From NCBI GenBank assembly GCA_020025275.1, contig JAHHSI010000021.1, positions 1 through 36,776 of the forward strand: a DNA stretch of 36,776 nucleotides, given 5' to 3'. The position numbers and the translations under genes were made by a program. The notes under the pieces were generated by a model. That model did no database searches, had not been told where the DNA came from, and saw only the letters and a list, made by a program, of their open reading frames with translations. Source of the stretch: Oscillospiraceae bacterium. GTDB lineage: Bacteria > Bacillota > Clostridia > Oscillospirales > Oscillospiraceae. Shown here one piece after another: positions 15,817 through 24,653 of this stretch; within the stretch, counting starts at the first letter, position 1; the number at the start of each line of letters is the position of its first letter.

Positions 15817-16410
15817 ATGGCAATCAACTTCAATAAGGCGGAATTTATTCTCTCGGCGGTGAAGCAGAGTACCTTCATTCGGGATGGCCGCCCGCAGATC
15901 GCCTTTGCCGGACGCTCGAATGTGGGCAAATCCTCGGTGATCAATCGGCTGTTGAACCGAAAGAACTTCGCGCGGGTAGGGGCTACACCCGGCAAGACCA
16001 CGCAGGTGAATTATTTCCTCATCGACAAGCAGATTTATCTCACCGATTTACCCGGCTACGGCTACGCGAAAGTGTCCAAGGCCGAGCGGGATCGCTGGGG
16101 CCGTCTGATGGAGAATTACTTTCAGGAGCCGGAGCTGATTACAGCCGGTGTACTGATCGTGGATTCCCGCCACGCACCGACGGCCGACGATGTGACCATG
16201 TGCCAATGGTTCAAAGAGAGCGGCTGTCCCATGGTGGTGGTGGCCAATAAGCTGGACAAGCTAAAGAAACGGGAAATCGAGCCCAATTTGCAGCGTGTAC
16301 GTGACGTGCTGGAACTGGGGGAGGATGTGCCGGTGGTGCCTTTTTCTGCGGAGAAAGGCGACGGAAAAACGGAACTGCTGGCCCTGTTGACGCAGCTGGT
16401 ACAGAAATGA
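15817..16410 (+). CDS. engB: Ribosome biogenesis GTPase EngB/YsxC
   Basis: A 197-residue TrmE-Era-class GTPase needed for 50S assembly. The motifs are G1 GRSNVGKSS at 32-40, G3 DLPGYGYA at 77-84 and G4 NKLDK at 144-148. It follows lon by 15 bases behind AAAGGAGG, the common lon-engB (lonA-ysxC) pairing of Firmicutes. A strong terminator follows, so it closes the tig-clpP-clpX-lon-engB run. Confidence 0.97.
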   Translation: MAINFNKAEFILSAVKQSTFIRDGRPQIAFAGRSNVGKSSVINRLLNRKNFARVGATPGKTTQVNYFLIDKQIYLTDLPGYGYAKVSKAERDRWGRLMENYFQEPELITAGVLIVDSRHAPTADDVTMCQWFKESGCPMVVVANKLDKLKKREIEPNLQRVRDVLELGEDVPVVPFSAEKGDGKTELLALLTQLVQK

Positions 16411-16436
16411 GCAGTATTGCGTGAAAATCGAGAAGT

Positions 16437-16475
16437 GCGGTATCGCCTGAGAAAAGGCGGTACCGCGTTTTTTTG
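16437..16475 (+). terminator. Intrinsic terminator after engB
   Basis: A 12-bp stem (GCGGTATCGCCT with AGGCGGTACCGC, one G-U pair) is followed by a long T-run, 26 bases after the engB stop. Confidence 0.88.
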
Positions 16476-16652
16476 TTGTTGTGCGCCGCATATGGTGCAG
16501 GCGGGATGGATGTATGCGCCTCTCGATAGAGTTTGTGCACTCTTGGGGCTCTGGGAAAACGGCCCCAAGGGGAGGGAGGGGTATCGAATCACTGGAAAAT
16601 TATCGCAAAAGGAAAAATAGCGGAGCTTTAGACTAAATTTCGACGATTTTCC
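16476..16652. other. Intergenic stretch without a recognisable gene
   Basis: Between the engB terminator and the next promoter I see no supported gene. The only open frame here starts upstream of and runs through the terminator hairpin, with no ribosome site or family match. Confidence 0.6.
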
Positions 16653-16681
16653 TTGCGGTTGAGAGTAGGAACCGCTATAAT
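16653..16681 (+). promoter_or_regulatory. Promoter of the Pro/Glu-rich membrane protein gene
   Basis: TTGCGG (16653-16658) and a perfect TATAAT (16676-16681) are separated by 17 bases, 43 bases before the chosen ATG. The same TTGCGG-17-TATAAT form precedes the fused hydroxylase gene. Confidence 0.7.
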
Positions 16682-16724
16682 ATATATCGCAGTTTAGCTG
16701 TAGTTTAGAAAGAGGAGGATGAGA

Positions 16725-17630
16725 ATGAAGTCAACTTTTATGGCGAATATCGCCAAGGTAGCTTCCATGAGTGCGAAGGCCAAGGCCATTACGGCGGCCG
16801 CAGTGGTCGTTGTCGGCACGGCAGCCGGAGGGACGACCTATGCGGTTGTGCAGCATAACAAGGCCGAGAAAGCGGAGGCGCTGGCAAATCAGTATCAGGT
16901 CCAGATCATCGACGGACAAAAGACCGTTGTTGATAAGGATGGCAAGGCGGCCAAGGATCTCTCCTTGGACAAGGACGGAAATATTGTTGATGCAAACAAC
17001 AAGGTGATCGTGGCTGTGGACCGGGTAAAACACACCACAGCAAAGAAAGATCCGGCAAAGAAAGAACCGCCGAAGAAAGAGGCGGGACAGACGGCTGACA
17101 TCAAGAAGGATGCAGATGCGGAAAAGCCTGCGGACAGCGCCGAGCCGTCCGAGGACGAAGACAAGGACACGAAGCCGGAGAGCGGCAGTGCTGCTGTTCC
17201 CGCACCTCCGAAGCGGGACGAAAACTGGGATCATGGAACGGAATCCGAGGCCCCCACCCGTGAACCGACAGACACTTCCGGTTCTCCTGATATCAACTAC
17301 GCTCCTGAACCGGAACCTGAACCGGAGCCGGAGCCTTCTGCGCCGGTGACAATCATCACAAAAGTGTATGAGTATGGAGGAGTGTGTTATAAGCCGAGCA
17401 GAGAAAATGCTACCAATTGGATGGTGTTTGACGACCGTACCCAGGAAGAGCAGGCGGCTCATCCGCTGACCCTTTGGCTGCTGGGTGAAAATGGCGAAGG
17501 CGGCGTACATTGTGAATTCGTGTCCATGAGCGGTGAATTTGTGTCATATGATATTGTGGAAAACGGCGCATGTGTCGAACTATTTGAAGACGGTACTCAC
17601 CAGTATGGCGAACCCGGCGGCCTGCAGTAA
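16725..17630 (+). CDS. Membrane-anchored Pro/Glu-rich protein of unknown function
   Basis: A 301-residue protein I do not recognise. After a short basic start there is one hydrophobic segment (about 20-43, AITAAAVVVVGTAAG...) that should anchor it with the rest outside. Next come two DKDG-containing stretches (about 70-95) of the kind seen in clostridial surface proteins. A long Lys/Pro/Glu/Asp-rich linker follows (about 105-200), ending in a run of Pro-Glu repeats. The last ~85 residues look folded, with Trp, Tyr and Cys (YEYGGVCYKPS, GVHCEFVSMSGEF). AGGAGG at 16713-16718 is six bases from this ATG; the ATG at 16719 would have no spacing. It has its own promoter and terminator. No LPxTG-like sorting signal is evident. 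Confidence 0.7.
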   Translation: MKSTFMANIAKVASMSAKAKAITAAAVVVVGTAAGGTTYAVVQHNKAEKAEALANQYQVQIIDGQKTVVDKDGKAAKDLSLDKDGNIVDANNKVIVAVDRVKHTTAKKDPAKKEPPKKEAGQTADIKKDADAEKPADSAEPSEDEDKDTKPESGSAAVPAPPKRDENWDHGTESEAPTREPTDTSGSPDINYAPEPEPEPEPEPSAPVTIITKVYEYGGVCYKPSRENATNWMVFDDRTQEEQAAHPLTLWLLGENGEGGVHCEFVSMSGEFVSYDIVENGACVELFEDGTHQYGEPGGLQ

Positions 17631-17656
17631 TATCTGTAAGAGTTTATGTGATCAGC

Positions 17657-17690
17657 AAGGCGAGAAAACCACGGGTTTTCTCGCCTTTTT
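17657..17690 (+). terminator. Intrinsic terminator after the Pro/Glu-rich protein gene
   Basis: A perfect 14-bp stem (17657-17670 with 17674-17687, loop ACG) ends in a T-run, about 26 bases after the stop. Confidence 0.88.
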
Positions 17691-17789
17691 ACGGTTGCTC
17701 GGGTGCGGCTTTGCACGGCGGAGACAGCTTCCCCGATGGGAAAGAGGACGGTCTGCACCTCTGCTGTATACGAAAATGACAAAATGCGC

Positions 17790-17818
17790 TTGCGGGGTAT
17801 CGTGAAACATAGTATAAT
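17790..17818 (+). promoter_or_regulatory. Promoter of the fused molybdenum hydroxylase gene
   Basis: TTGCGG (17790-17795) and a perfect TATAAT (17813-17818) are separated by 17 bases, 61 bases before the ATG. Confidence 0.7.
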
Positions 17819-17879
17819 AGACAAAAACCACCATGGTGAGGGCAAAGTGCCGTGGCAGGGATGTTGAGGAGGAGTCTGT

Positions 17880-20471
17880 ATGGCCCATTTTATTGTCAAT
17901 GGCAAAGAAGTGACAGTAGAGCGGAATCAAAAACTGCTGCGATTTCTGCGTGATGAACTGCACCTGACCTCTGTGAAGGACGGATGCAGCGAGGGGGCCT
18001 GCGGCACCTGCCACGTGTTGGTGGATGGAAAGGCAACCAAGGCCTGTGTTTTGCAGACGGATAAACTGGAGGGGAAAACGATCTTGACCGTGGAGGGACT
18101 TTCCGACTGGGAGAAACAGGTGTACACCTACGCCTTCGGTGAAGCGGGGGCGGTGCAGTGTGGCTTTTGTATCCCGGGCATGGTGATCTCCGCCAAGGGC
18201 CTGCTGGACGTCAATCAGAATCCCAGCAGGGAAGAGGCTGCCTACGCCATCCGCAATAATATCTGCCGCTGTACCGGTTATGTGAAGATTATTGACGCCA
18301 TTTTACTGGCGGCAAAGATTTTCCGTGAGGGGAGTCTTCCGGTTACGGAGGAGAAGGATTGGCAGATGGGGACATCTGTGCACCGGTTGGACGTGGAGGA
18401 GAAGGTATTGGGCTATGGCCAGTACCCGGACGATGTCTACGTGGACGGGATGTGCTACGGAAGTGCCGTGCGCAGCCGCTATCCCCGCGCACGGGTGTTG
18501 TCCATCGACACGTCAGCGGCAGAAGCGCTGCCTGGAGTTGTGGCCGTATTGACGGCGTCCGATATTCCGGGAAAGGTGAATGTGGGGCATATCCAGAAGG
18601 ATCAGCCGACCCTGGTGGCCGTGGGAGAGATCACCCAATATTTGGGCGATGCCGTGGCGCTGGTCTGCGCCAGAGATCAGGAGACCTTGGAAAAGGCCAA
18701 GGCATTGGTGCAGGTGACGTATGAGGAGCTGCCCGCCGTCCATGATCCGCAGGAGGCCATGGCAGCAGATGCACCGCTGGTGATTGCCGGTACGGCCAAT
18801 AATCTGCAGGCCTACAAGCATGTCTCTCGTGGTGATGCAGAGGGTGCCATTCAAAATGCAAAATACGTCCTGCATCGGACGTTTCATACACCGTGGACGG
18901 AACACGCCTTTTTGGAACCGGAGTGCTGCGTGGCGCTGCCGATGGAAAACGGCGGCGTGCGCTTGCTGACAACGGATCAGAGCGCCCACACCACACTGCA
19001 CGAGTGTGCGGCCATGTTAGGGGTCGACTATGACCACTGTCAGGTGCAGAATCTACTGGTGGGCGGCGGCTTTGGCGGCAAGGAGGATATGACGGTGCAG
19101 CACCATGCGGCGCTGATCGCCTATGTGACCCGTGTGCCGGTGAAAGTGAAGTTGAGTCGACAGGAGTCGCTGTTGGTGCACCCCAAGCGGCACAGCATGG
19201 ATATGGAGTTCACCATGGGCTGCGACGAAAACGGCATAATTCAGGGGGTAAAAGCCTCTGTTCTGGCGGATACCGGCGCCTTTGCTTCTTTGGGCGGTCC
19301 GGTACTGGAGCGTGCCTGCACCCATGCCGCCGGACCGTATGCCTACGAGAATTTTGAAATCGAGGGACGGACATATTATACTAATAACCCGCCTGCCGGT
19401 GCGTTCCGAGGCTTCGGCGTGACGCAGACGTGCTTTTGTACGGAGTCGCTCCTCAATGAGATGGCGGAGCTGGTGGGGATCTCCCCGTGGGAGATTCGCT
19501 ACCGCAATGCCATCCGGCCCGGCGGCGTCCTGCCCAATGGACAGATCGTGGATGAATCAACGGGACTGGTGGAGACATTGGAGGCTATCAAGCCGGACTT
19601 TGACAGCGCCGTGGCGGCCGGAGAACCTGTGGGGCTGGCCTGCGCTATGAAGAACTCCGGTGTGGGCGTGGGCCTGCCGGACTGGGGACGCTGCCGTCTG
19701 GTGGTGGAAGAGGACGGGAAGGTGCATATCTACTCCGGCGCTTCCTGCATCGGTCAGGGTCTGGGTACCGTGCTGGTGCAGGTGGTGGTGACCAATACGG
19801 GGTTGCCCCGCAGCCGCGTAGTCTATGAGCGCAGCAATACATGGATCGCACCGGACTCCGGTGATACCTCCGGTTCCCGGCAGACGCTGATCACCGGCGA
19901 GGCAACCCGCCGGGCCTGCGAGAAATTGAAGGAGGCCTTGGGACAGGTAAAGGATCTCAGCGAGCTGATCGGGCAGGAATTTTACGGTGAGTATCTGGCG
20001 AAAACCGATCCGCTGGGGGCCGATGTGCCCAACCCGGTGAGCCATGTGGCCTATGGGTACGCGACGCAGATGTGCGTTCTCGATCGGGAGACGGGCCGAG
20101 TCAGAAAACTGGTGGGCGCCCACGACGTAGGGAAGGCCGTGAATCCCAAAAGCTGCGAGGGACAGATCGAGGGCGGCATGGTAATGTCGCTGGGGTACGC
20201 ACTGACAGAGCAGTATCCCTTGGATGACCACTGCAAGCCGACCGCACGATTTGGCACCTTGGGCCTGTTTCGGGCCAACCAGATCCCACCGGAAATCAAG
20301 TCCATTGTGGTGGAGAAGCCGGGCTTGCAGGTAGGCGGCGGCGCGATCGGCCTGGGCGAGATCACAGCCATTCCTACAGCGCCGGCCATTGCCGAGGCCT
20401 ACTATCAGCTGGATGGACAGCGGCGGCAGACACTGCCGTTGGACAACACGCCCTATGCAAGGAAGAAATAA
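17880..20471 (+). CDS. Fused [2Fe-2S]/molybdopterin hydroxylase, selenium-dependent xanthine-dehydrogenase type
   Basis: An 863-residue single-chain enzyme of the xanthine oxidase family. Residues 1-150 hold two [2Fe-2S] centres: C36, C41, C44 and C56 (plant-ferredoxin type), then C94, C97, C129 and C131. The rest is the Mo-cofactor part, with GGGFGGKED, AFRGFGVTQ and a C-terminal GLGEIT block whose glutamate fits the catalytic base. There is no FAD domain. This build matches the selenium-dependent xanthine dehydrogenase family found beside YqeB and MocA; Mo-containing aldehyde oxidoreductases share the layout, so the substrate (purine, other N-heterocycle or aldehyde) is not certain. No in-frame UGA is present, so any selenium would be a cofactor and not selenocysteine. 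Electrons may pass to a shared FAD subunit or to ferredoxin (inference). Confidence 0.85.
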   Translation: MAHFIVNGKEVTVERNQKLLRFLRDELHLTSVKDGCSEGACGTCHVLVDGKATKACVLQTDKLEGKTILTVEGLSDWEKQVYTYAFGEAGAVQCGFCIPGMVISAKGLLDVNQNPSREEAAYAIRNNICRCTGYVKIIDAILLAAKIFREGSLPVTEEKDWQMGTSVHRLDVEEKVLGYGQYPDDVYVDGMCYGSAVRSRYPRARVLSIDTSAAEALPGVVAVLTASDIPGKVNVGHIQKDQPTLVAVGEITQYLGDAVALVCARDQETLEKAKALVQVTYEELPAVHDPQEAMAADAPLVIAGTANNLQAYKHVSRGDAEGAIQNAKYVLHRTFHTPWTEHAFLEPECCVALPMENGGVRLLTTDQSAHTTLHECAAMLGVDYDHCQVQNLLVGGGFGGKEDMTVQHHAALIAYVTRVPVKVKLSRQESLLVHPKRHSMDMEFTMGCDENGIIQGVKASVLADTGAFASLGGPVLERACTHAAGPYAYENFEIEGRTYYTNNPPAGAFRGFGVTQTCFCTESLLNEMAELVGISPWEIRYRNAIRPGGVLPNGQIVDESTGLVETLEAIKPDFDSAVAAGEPVGLACAMKNSGVGVGLPDWGRCRLVVEEDGKVHIYSGASCIGQGLGTVLVQVVVTNTGLPRSRVVYERSNTWIAPDSGDTSGSRQTLITGEATRRACEKLKEALGQVKDLSELIGQEFYGEYLAKTDPLGADVPNPVSHVAYGYATQMCVLDRETGRVRKLVGAHDVGKAVNPKSCEGQIEGGMVMSLGYALTEQYPLDDHCKPTARFGTLGLFRANQIPPEIKSIVVEKPGLQVGGGAIGLGEITAIPTAPAIAEAYYQLDGQRRQTLPLDNTPYARKK

Positions 20472-20542
20472 CGAGGTGTGGATGCCGAAGATGGCTGACC
20501 ACCCATAGGGCTCCGAAGTGAACAACGATCATCCGATACAAA

Positions 20543-20581
20543 ATAATGCCCCGTCGATTTAAAGGATCGACGGGGCATTAT
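20543..20581 (-). terminator. 16-bp inverted repeat, terminator probably serving mocA
   Basis: Arms 20543-20558 and 20566-20581 are exact reverse complements. The T-rich tract lies on the minus-strand side, so it best fits minus-strand transcription from mocA. It may also block read-through from the fused hydroxylase gene, which ends 70 bases before it. Confidence 0.7.
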
Positions 20582-20690
20582 CGTTATGGAAATAATGGCA
20601 CCGTATTACAGATAAATAAGTATCTGCCCGCAAAGCGTTGTGGGGCGGAGCCGCCGCACGGCGTCGGGGGGAAACTGGTGCCACCGCTGC

Positions 20691-21266
20691 TTATTCTGGA
20701 GATGGCAACTGCTGCGGGGTGTCAATATCCTGCAGCTGACGTGCATCGACCTCCCACAGGCGCAGGACATCGGGGTGCTGCCGGATGACGGCAGAGCCGC
20801 CGCAATCTCCACGGAGGGATCGCAACTCCGGAAAAAATCGGGCGGGGAAGAGGCAGGGGTTGCCGTGGATGCCCCCGTGGCCTACGGCGGCGATCATGTC
20901 GGGGGCCTGCCGGTAGAAGTCGATAAGGTCTGCCACGCTCCGGCGCCGCAGATAGGGCTGATCGGCCACCATGAACAGGGCGGCATCCACAAGGGGCAGG
21001 GCTTGCAGTCCCAGGGCGATGGTGTGGCTGATCCCCTTCTCGGGGTGATTGTTTTCAATCGCGGTGAAGCCGTACTCTGCCGCCATGGCCGCCACAGAGG
21101 CATATTGTGTGACGACCAGTACCGTGTGCAGCTTCTCATGAGGGACGGCCTCCAGTGCCCGCCGGATCAGGGGCTGCCCATCCAGCTCCGCCAACAGCTT
21201 ATTGCCTCCGAACCTCCGGCCCTGTCCGGCTGCCATGACAATACAGCCGATGGTTTGTTCATTCAT
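20691..21266 (-). CDS. mocA: Molybdenum cofactor cytidylyltransferase, MocA/YgfJ type
   Basis: A 191-residue nucleotidyltransferase. The opening IGCIVMAAGQGRRFGGNKLL is the nucleotide-binding signature of this group, and MVADQPYL is its second motif. The family attaches CMP to molybdopterin to make the cytosine-dinucleotide cofactor used by xanthine-dehydrogenase-type enzymes; the YgfJ-like branch is tied to selenium-dependent hydroxylases. It lies between the two hydroxylase loci on the opposite strand and shares a 190-base divergent control region with xdhA. AGGAGGAAGAAGGAA lies upstream of the ATG. Confidence 0.85.
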   Translation of the reverse strand: MNEQTIGCIVMAAGQGRRFGGNKLLAELDGQPLIRRALEAVPHEKLHTVLVVTQYASVAAMAAEYGFTAIENNHPEKGISHTIALGLQALPLVDAALFMVADQPYLRRRSVADLIDFYRQAPDMIAAVGHGGIHGNPCLFPARFFPELRSLRGDCGGSAVIRQHPDVLRLWEVDARQLQDIDTPQQLPSPE

Positions 21267-21298
21267 AAGAGTTCCTTCTTCCTCCGTGGGATATGTAT

Positions 21299-21328
21299 AT
21301 GATACTCTTATTTTGTTAGCACAGTCAA
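21299..21328 (-). promoter_or_regulatory. Promoter of mocA
   Basis: On the minus strand TTGACT (21323-21328) and TATCAT (21299-21304) are separated by 18 bases, about 33 bases before the mocA start. Confidence 0.6.
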
Positions 21329-21358
21329 CAAATTATTAGGTGTCGACAGAATAAATAC

Positions 21359-21387
21359 TTCACATCCGGGGGTGAATATGATATAAT
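21359..21387 (+). promoter_or_regulatory. Promoter of xdhABC
   Basis: TTCACA (21359-21364) and a perfect TATAAT (21382-21387) are separated by 17 bases. The leader to the xdhA ATG would be about 62 bases. Confidence 0.75.
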
Positions 21388-21455
21388 TACACAAATCAAA
21401 CGGAGGGATAGCTTCCTTTTTTGTCATTTATTTCTGTGAAAGTGAGGCGGTATCT

Positions 21456-23750
21456 ATGGCTGAGGTTGGAAAACGCCGCGTTCGTGTGGATGCCTTTGAC
21501 AAGGCCACCGGACGGGCCAAATACTACGAGGATCTGGTGCCTCAGGATGCGCTGTATGTGCGGATCAAGCATGCCGAGATCGCACACGGTATCGTCACAG
21601 CAGTGGACACGGCGCAGGCGGAGGCGATCGAAGGGGTGGTGAAGGTCATTACCTGCTTTGATGTGCCGGATCGGCCGTTCCCGACGGCGGGGCATCCGTG
21701 GTCTATGGATCCCGGCCATCAGGACGTGGCCGATCGCCTGCTCTTGAATCGCCATGTCCGGTACTACGGCGACGAGGTGGCGGTGGTGATTGCCGATAAT
21801 GAGATCGCGGCGCAGCAAGGCGTGCGCGCACTGAAGGTGCAGTATGAGGAACTGCCCTTTGTGCTGGATGTACAGGAGGCCATGGCCGAAGGCGCTCCGC
21901 AGATCCACGAAGAGTTTCCGCACAATATACTGAAACACACATCCCTGCGGCAGGGCGATTATGAGAGTGCCAGCAAAGAGGCCGGGCTCATTAAAGTAGA
22001 GGGGTGGTACGACACTCCGTCTGTGCAGCACTGCCATATCGAAAATCACGGCTGCTTTGCCTATGAAGAGGGGGGCCGGGTCACGGTGGTCAGCTCGACG
22101 CAGATCCCGCACATTGTCCGCCGCGTGGTGGGGCAGGCACTGGGCAGGCCCTGGGGGGATATTCGCTTGGTAAAGCCCTATTTGGGCGGCGGGTTCGGCA
22201 ACAAGCAGGATGCACTGTACGAGCCGCTGTGCGCCTATTGTTCCACGCAGGTGGGCGGCCGCTGTGTCCGTATCGACTGTTCTCGGGAGGAGACCTTCAT
22301 CTCCAATCGAGTGCGCCATGCCATCCGCACCCATATCATTTCCTGGCTCCGGCCGGATGGCACGTTTGCCGCCCGGAAAATTGAATGTTTCTCCAATCAG
22401 GGCGCCTACGCCTCCCACGGCCATGGCGTGGTGGCGAAGGGCATGGGGGCCTTTCCACAGCAGTATCCCTGCGCCAATGTAGAGGGGGATGCCTATACGG
22501 TCTACACCAATCGGCCCACGGCGGGGGCCATGCGTGGCTACGGGATCCCGCAGGCCATGTTTGCCGGGGAGGCACACATCGAGGACTGCGCCAGAGCTCT
22601 GGGGATGGACCCTTTGGCGTTCCGGCGGCAAAACATTATGCCGCAGGGCTATGAGGACAGTTTTTCTCACAATGTAAACTACGAGGACTCCTACCGCCAG
22701 TGCCTTGAAAAAGGCGCTGCCTATATGGACTATGAGCGGAAAGTGGCTGAATATGCCAAGGAGACCGGGCCCATCCGCCACGGTATCGGGGTGGCTGCCT
22801 TCTGGTATAATACGGCCGTGTATCCCATTTCGCTGGAGACCTCCTCCAACCGGATGCTGCTCAATCTGGACGGCACGGTCACGATGCAGTGCGGGGAGAC
22901 AGAGATCGGACAGGGGGCAGATACCGCCTATGCCCAGATGACAGCAGATGTGCTGGGTCTGGCCAGTTATCGGGATGTCCATGTGGTCTCCACACAGGAT
23001 ACGGACACAACGCCGCTGGGCTTGGGGGCGTATGCCAGCCGCCAGACCTATACGGCGGGGTTCTCCATTCGCCAGACCGGTTTGCTGCTGAAGGAAAAAA
23101 TCCTCAAGCACGCCAGCAATCTGACGAGGCAGGACGTACATAATCTGGACATCATACAGGGGCGGATCGTGCGGACAACTGACGGAAAGGACCTGATGAG
23201 CCTGAGTGATCTGGCGATGGAAGTGCAGTATGATACGGTCCATAGCGAGCACATTACGGCAGAATCCACATTTACCATCCGCAACAATGCGTACTCCTTC
23301 GGCTGTACTTTTGTCGATGTGGAGGTAGATATTCCTATGTGCAAGGCTACGGTGACGAATATTGTCAACGTACACGACTGCGGCCGGCTGATCAATCCCG
23401 CACTGGCGGAGGCGCAGGTTCACGGCGGAATGTCCATGGCCATTGGCTATGGCCTTGGCGAACAGCTGCTGTTCGATGAAAAGACGGGGCGGCCGCTGAA
23501 TAATAATCTGCTGGACTATAAGCTCTCCACCATCATGGACCACCCTCATCTGGAGGCCCAGTTCGTGGAGAATGCAGAGCCCACCAGCGCTTTCGGAACG
23601 AAGGCACTGGGGGAGCCGCCGGCTTGCTCCGGTGCGCCGGCCATCCGTAATGCCATCTATGCCGCTACAGGCGTGGCGGTCAATCAGCTGCCTGTCAATG
23701 CCCATGTCCTGTTCCGCCGGTTCACGGAAGAGGGACTGATCCAAGAGTAA
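21456..23750 (+). CDS. xdhA: Xanthine dehydrogenase-family molybdenum-binding subunit
   Basis: A 764-residue Mo-cofactor subunit. The visible motifs are GGGFGNKQD, AMRGYGIPQ, GETEIGQGADT and a C-terminal ALGEPPACSGAPAI, where the glutamate is the catalytic base of the family. It has no Fe-S domain of its own; that and the FAD domain are in the next two genes, giving the XdhA-XdhB-XdhC order of E. coli. The enzyme probably hydroxylates purines such as hypoxanthine or xanthine, but related heterocycles are possible. The ATG at 21456 follows a modest GTGAGGCGG. The xdhB gene follows after 15 bases. Confidence 0.88.
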   Translation: MAEVGKRRVRVDAFDKATGRAKYYEDLVPQDALYVRIKHAEIAHGIVTAVDTAQAEAIEGVVKVITCFDVPDRPFPTAGHPWSMDPGHQDVADRLLLNRHVRYYGDEVAVVIADNEIAAQQGVRALKVQYEELPFVLDVQEAMAEGAPQIHEEFPHNILKHTSLRQGDYESASKEAGLIKVEGWYDTPSVQHCHIENHGCFAYEEGGRVTVVSSTQIPHIVRRVVGQALGRPWGDIRLVKPYLGGGFGNKQDALYEPLCAYCSTQVGGRCVRIDCSREETFISNRVRHAIRTHIISWLRPDGTFAARKIECFSNQGAYASHGHGVVAKGMGAFPQQYPCANVEGDAYTVYTNRPTAGAMRGYGIPQAMFAGEAHIEDCARALGMDPLAFRRQNIMPQGYEDSFSHNVNYEDSYRQCLEKGAAYMDYERKVAEYAKETGPIRHGIGVAAFWYNTAVYPISLETSSNRMLLNLDGTVTMQCGETEIGQGADTAYAQMTADVLGLASYRDVHVVSTQDTDTTPLGLGAYASRQTYTAGFSIRQTGLLLKEKILKHASNLTRQDVHNLDIIQGRIVRTTDGKDLMSLSDLAMEVQYDTVHSEHITAESTFTIRNNAYSFGCTFVDVEVDIPMCKATVTNIVNVHDCGRLINPALAEAQVHGGMSMAIGYGLGEQLLFDEKTGRPLNNNLLDYKLSTIMDHPHLEAQFVENAEPTSAFGTKALGEPPACSGAPAIRNAIYAATGVAVNQLPVNAHVLFRRFTEEGLIQE

Positions 23751-23765
23751 AGGAGGGAAACGTCT

Positions 23766-24653
23766 ATGTATGATTTATCCGCATTTTATCAGGCGGACAG
23801 TCTGGAAGCGGCGGTCCGTCTCCGGGCCGAACATCCCGAAGCCGTTGTCATTGCCGGTGGTACCGATGTGTTGGTGCAGATGCGAGAGGGAAAGCTGGCG
23901 GGCAAGGCCCTCCTAAGCATTCGTGGGATCGAAGCGATGGAGGGGGTTTCTCTGGATGAAGAGGAAAATCTCCGCATCGGCAGCCTGACCACGTTCAGCC
24001 ATATCACGGCCGACCCATTGATCCAAACATACATCAATGTTCTGGGAGAGGCGGTGGACCAGGTGGGCGGCCCCCAGATCCGCAACGCCGGGACCATCGG
24101 CGGCAACACCTGCAATGGCGTCACTTCGGCCGACTCCGCCTCCACGCTCCACGCTTGGGACGCACTGGTGGAGATCACCGGAAAGAATGGGGTGCGCCGT
24201 GTCCCCATTGAGGCATTTTATCTGCGGGCCGGACAGGTGGATCTCCACCCGGAGGAGGGAGAGCTCCAGACGGCGCTGCTTATTCCGAAGGCATCCTATG
24301 AGCGCACCTTCGGCCATTACATCAAATATGCCATGCGCAATGCCATGGATATTGCCACACTGGGTACGTCGGTCAATGTGCGGCTCTCGGAGGACCGCAA
24401 GACGTTCCAGCGGGTGCGGATCGCCTTTGGCGTGGCCGGACCGGTGCCGCTTCGTGCCAAGGGGGCTGAGGCGGTCATCTGCGGTCAACCGGTAACGCTG
24501 GAAACCGTGGAAGAATTTGGAAAGGCGGTACTGGGGGATATCCACCCCCGTGACTCGTGGCGTGCCAGTAAGGCGTTCCGCCAGCACATTGCGGTGGAGA
24601 GTGCGAAGCGCTGCCTGATCGAGTCGGTGAAACTGGCGGGAGGTGAATTCTGA
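23766..24653 (+). CDS. xdhB: Xanthine dehydrogenase-family FAD-binding subunit
   Basis: A 295-residue FAD subunit of the CoxM/XdhB type. The FAD-binding motifs AGGTD (30-34) and TIGGN (110-114) are both present. It passes electrons from the Fe-S subunit to the final acceptor. AAAGGAGG precedes the ATG by eight bases. Its stop shares one base with the xdhC start (TGATG), so the two are translationally coupled. Confidence 0.93.
   Translation: MYDLSAFYQADSLEAAVRLRAEHPEAVVIAGGTDVLVQMREGKLAGKALLSIRGIEAMEGVSLDEEENLRIGSLTTFSHITADPLIQTYINVLGEAVDQVGGPQIRNAGTIGGNTCNGVTSADSASTLHAWDALVEITGKNGVRRVPIEAFYLRAGQVDLHPEEGELQTALLIPKASYERTFGHYIKYAMRNAMDIATLGTSVNVRLSEDRKTFQRVRIAFGVAGPVPLRAKGAEAVICGQPVTLETVEEFGKAVLGDIHPRDSWRASKAFRQHIAVESAKRCLIESVKLAGGEF

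Noticed and set aside
16417..16620. 67-residue plus-strand open frame after engB
   Set aside because: It runs through the engB terminator hairpin and has no ribosome site or family match.
17301..17340. Short Pro-Glu codon repeat as a possible CRISPR or regulatory repeat
   Set aside because: It is an in-frame coding repeat inside a good gene, with no spacers.
21396..23744. 782-residue open frame on the minus strand
   Set aside because: It is antisense to xdhA over its whole length, shows no family motif, and the plus-strand protein has clear catalytic blocks. High GC at codon ends keeps the antisense frame open.
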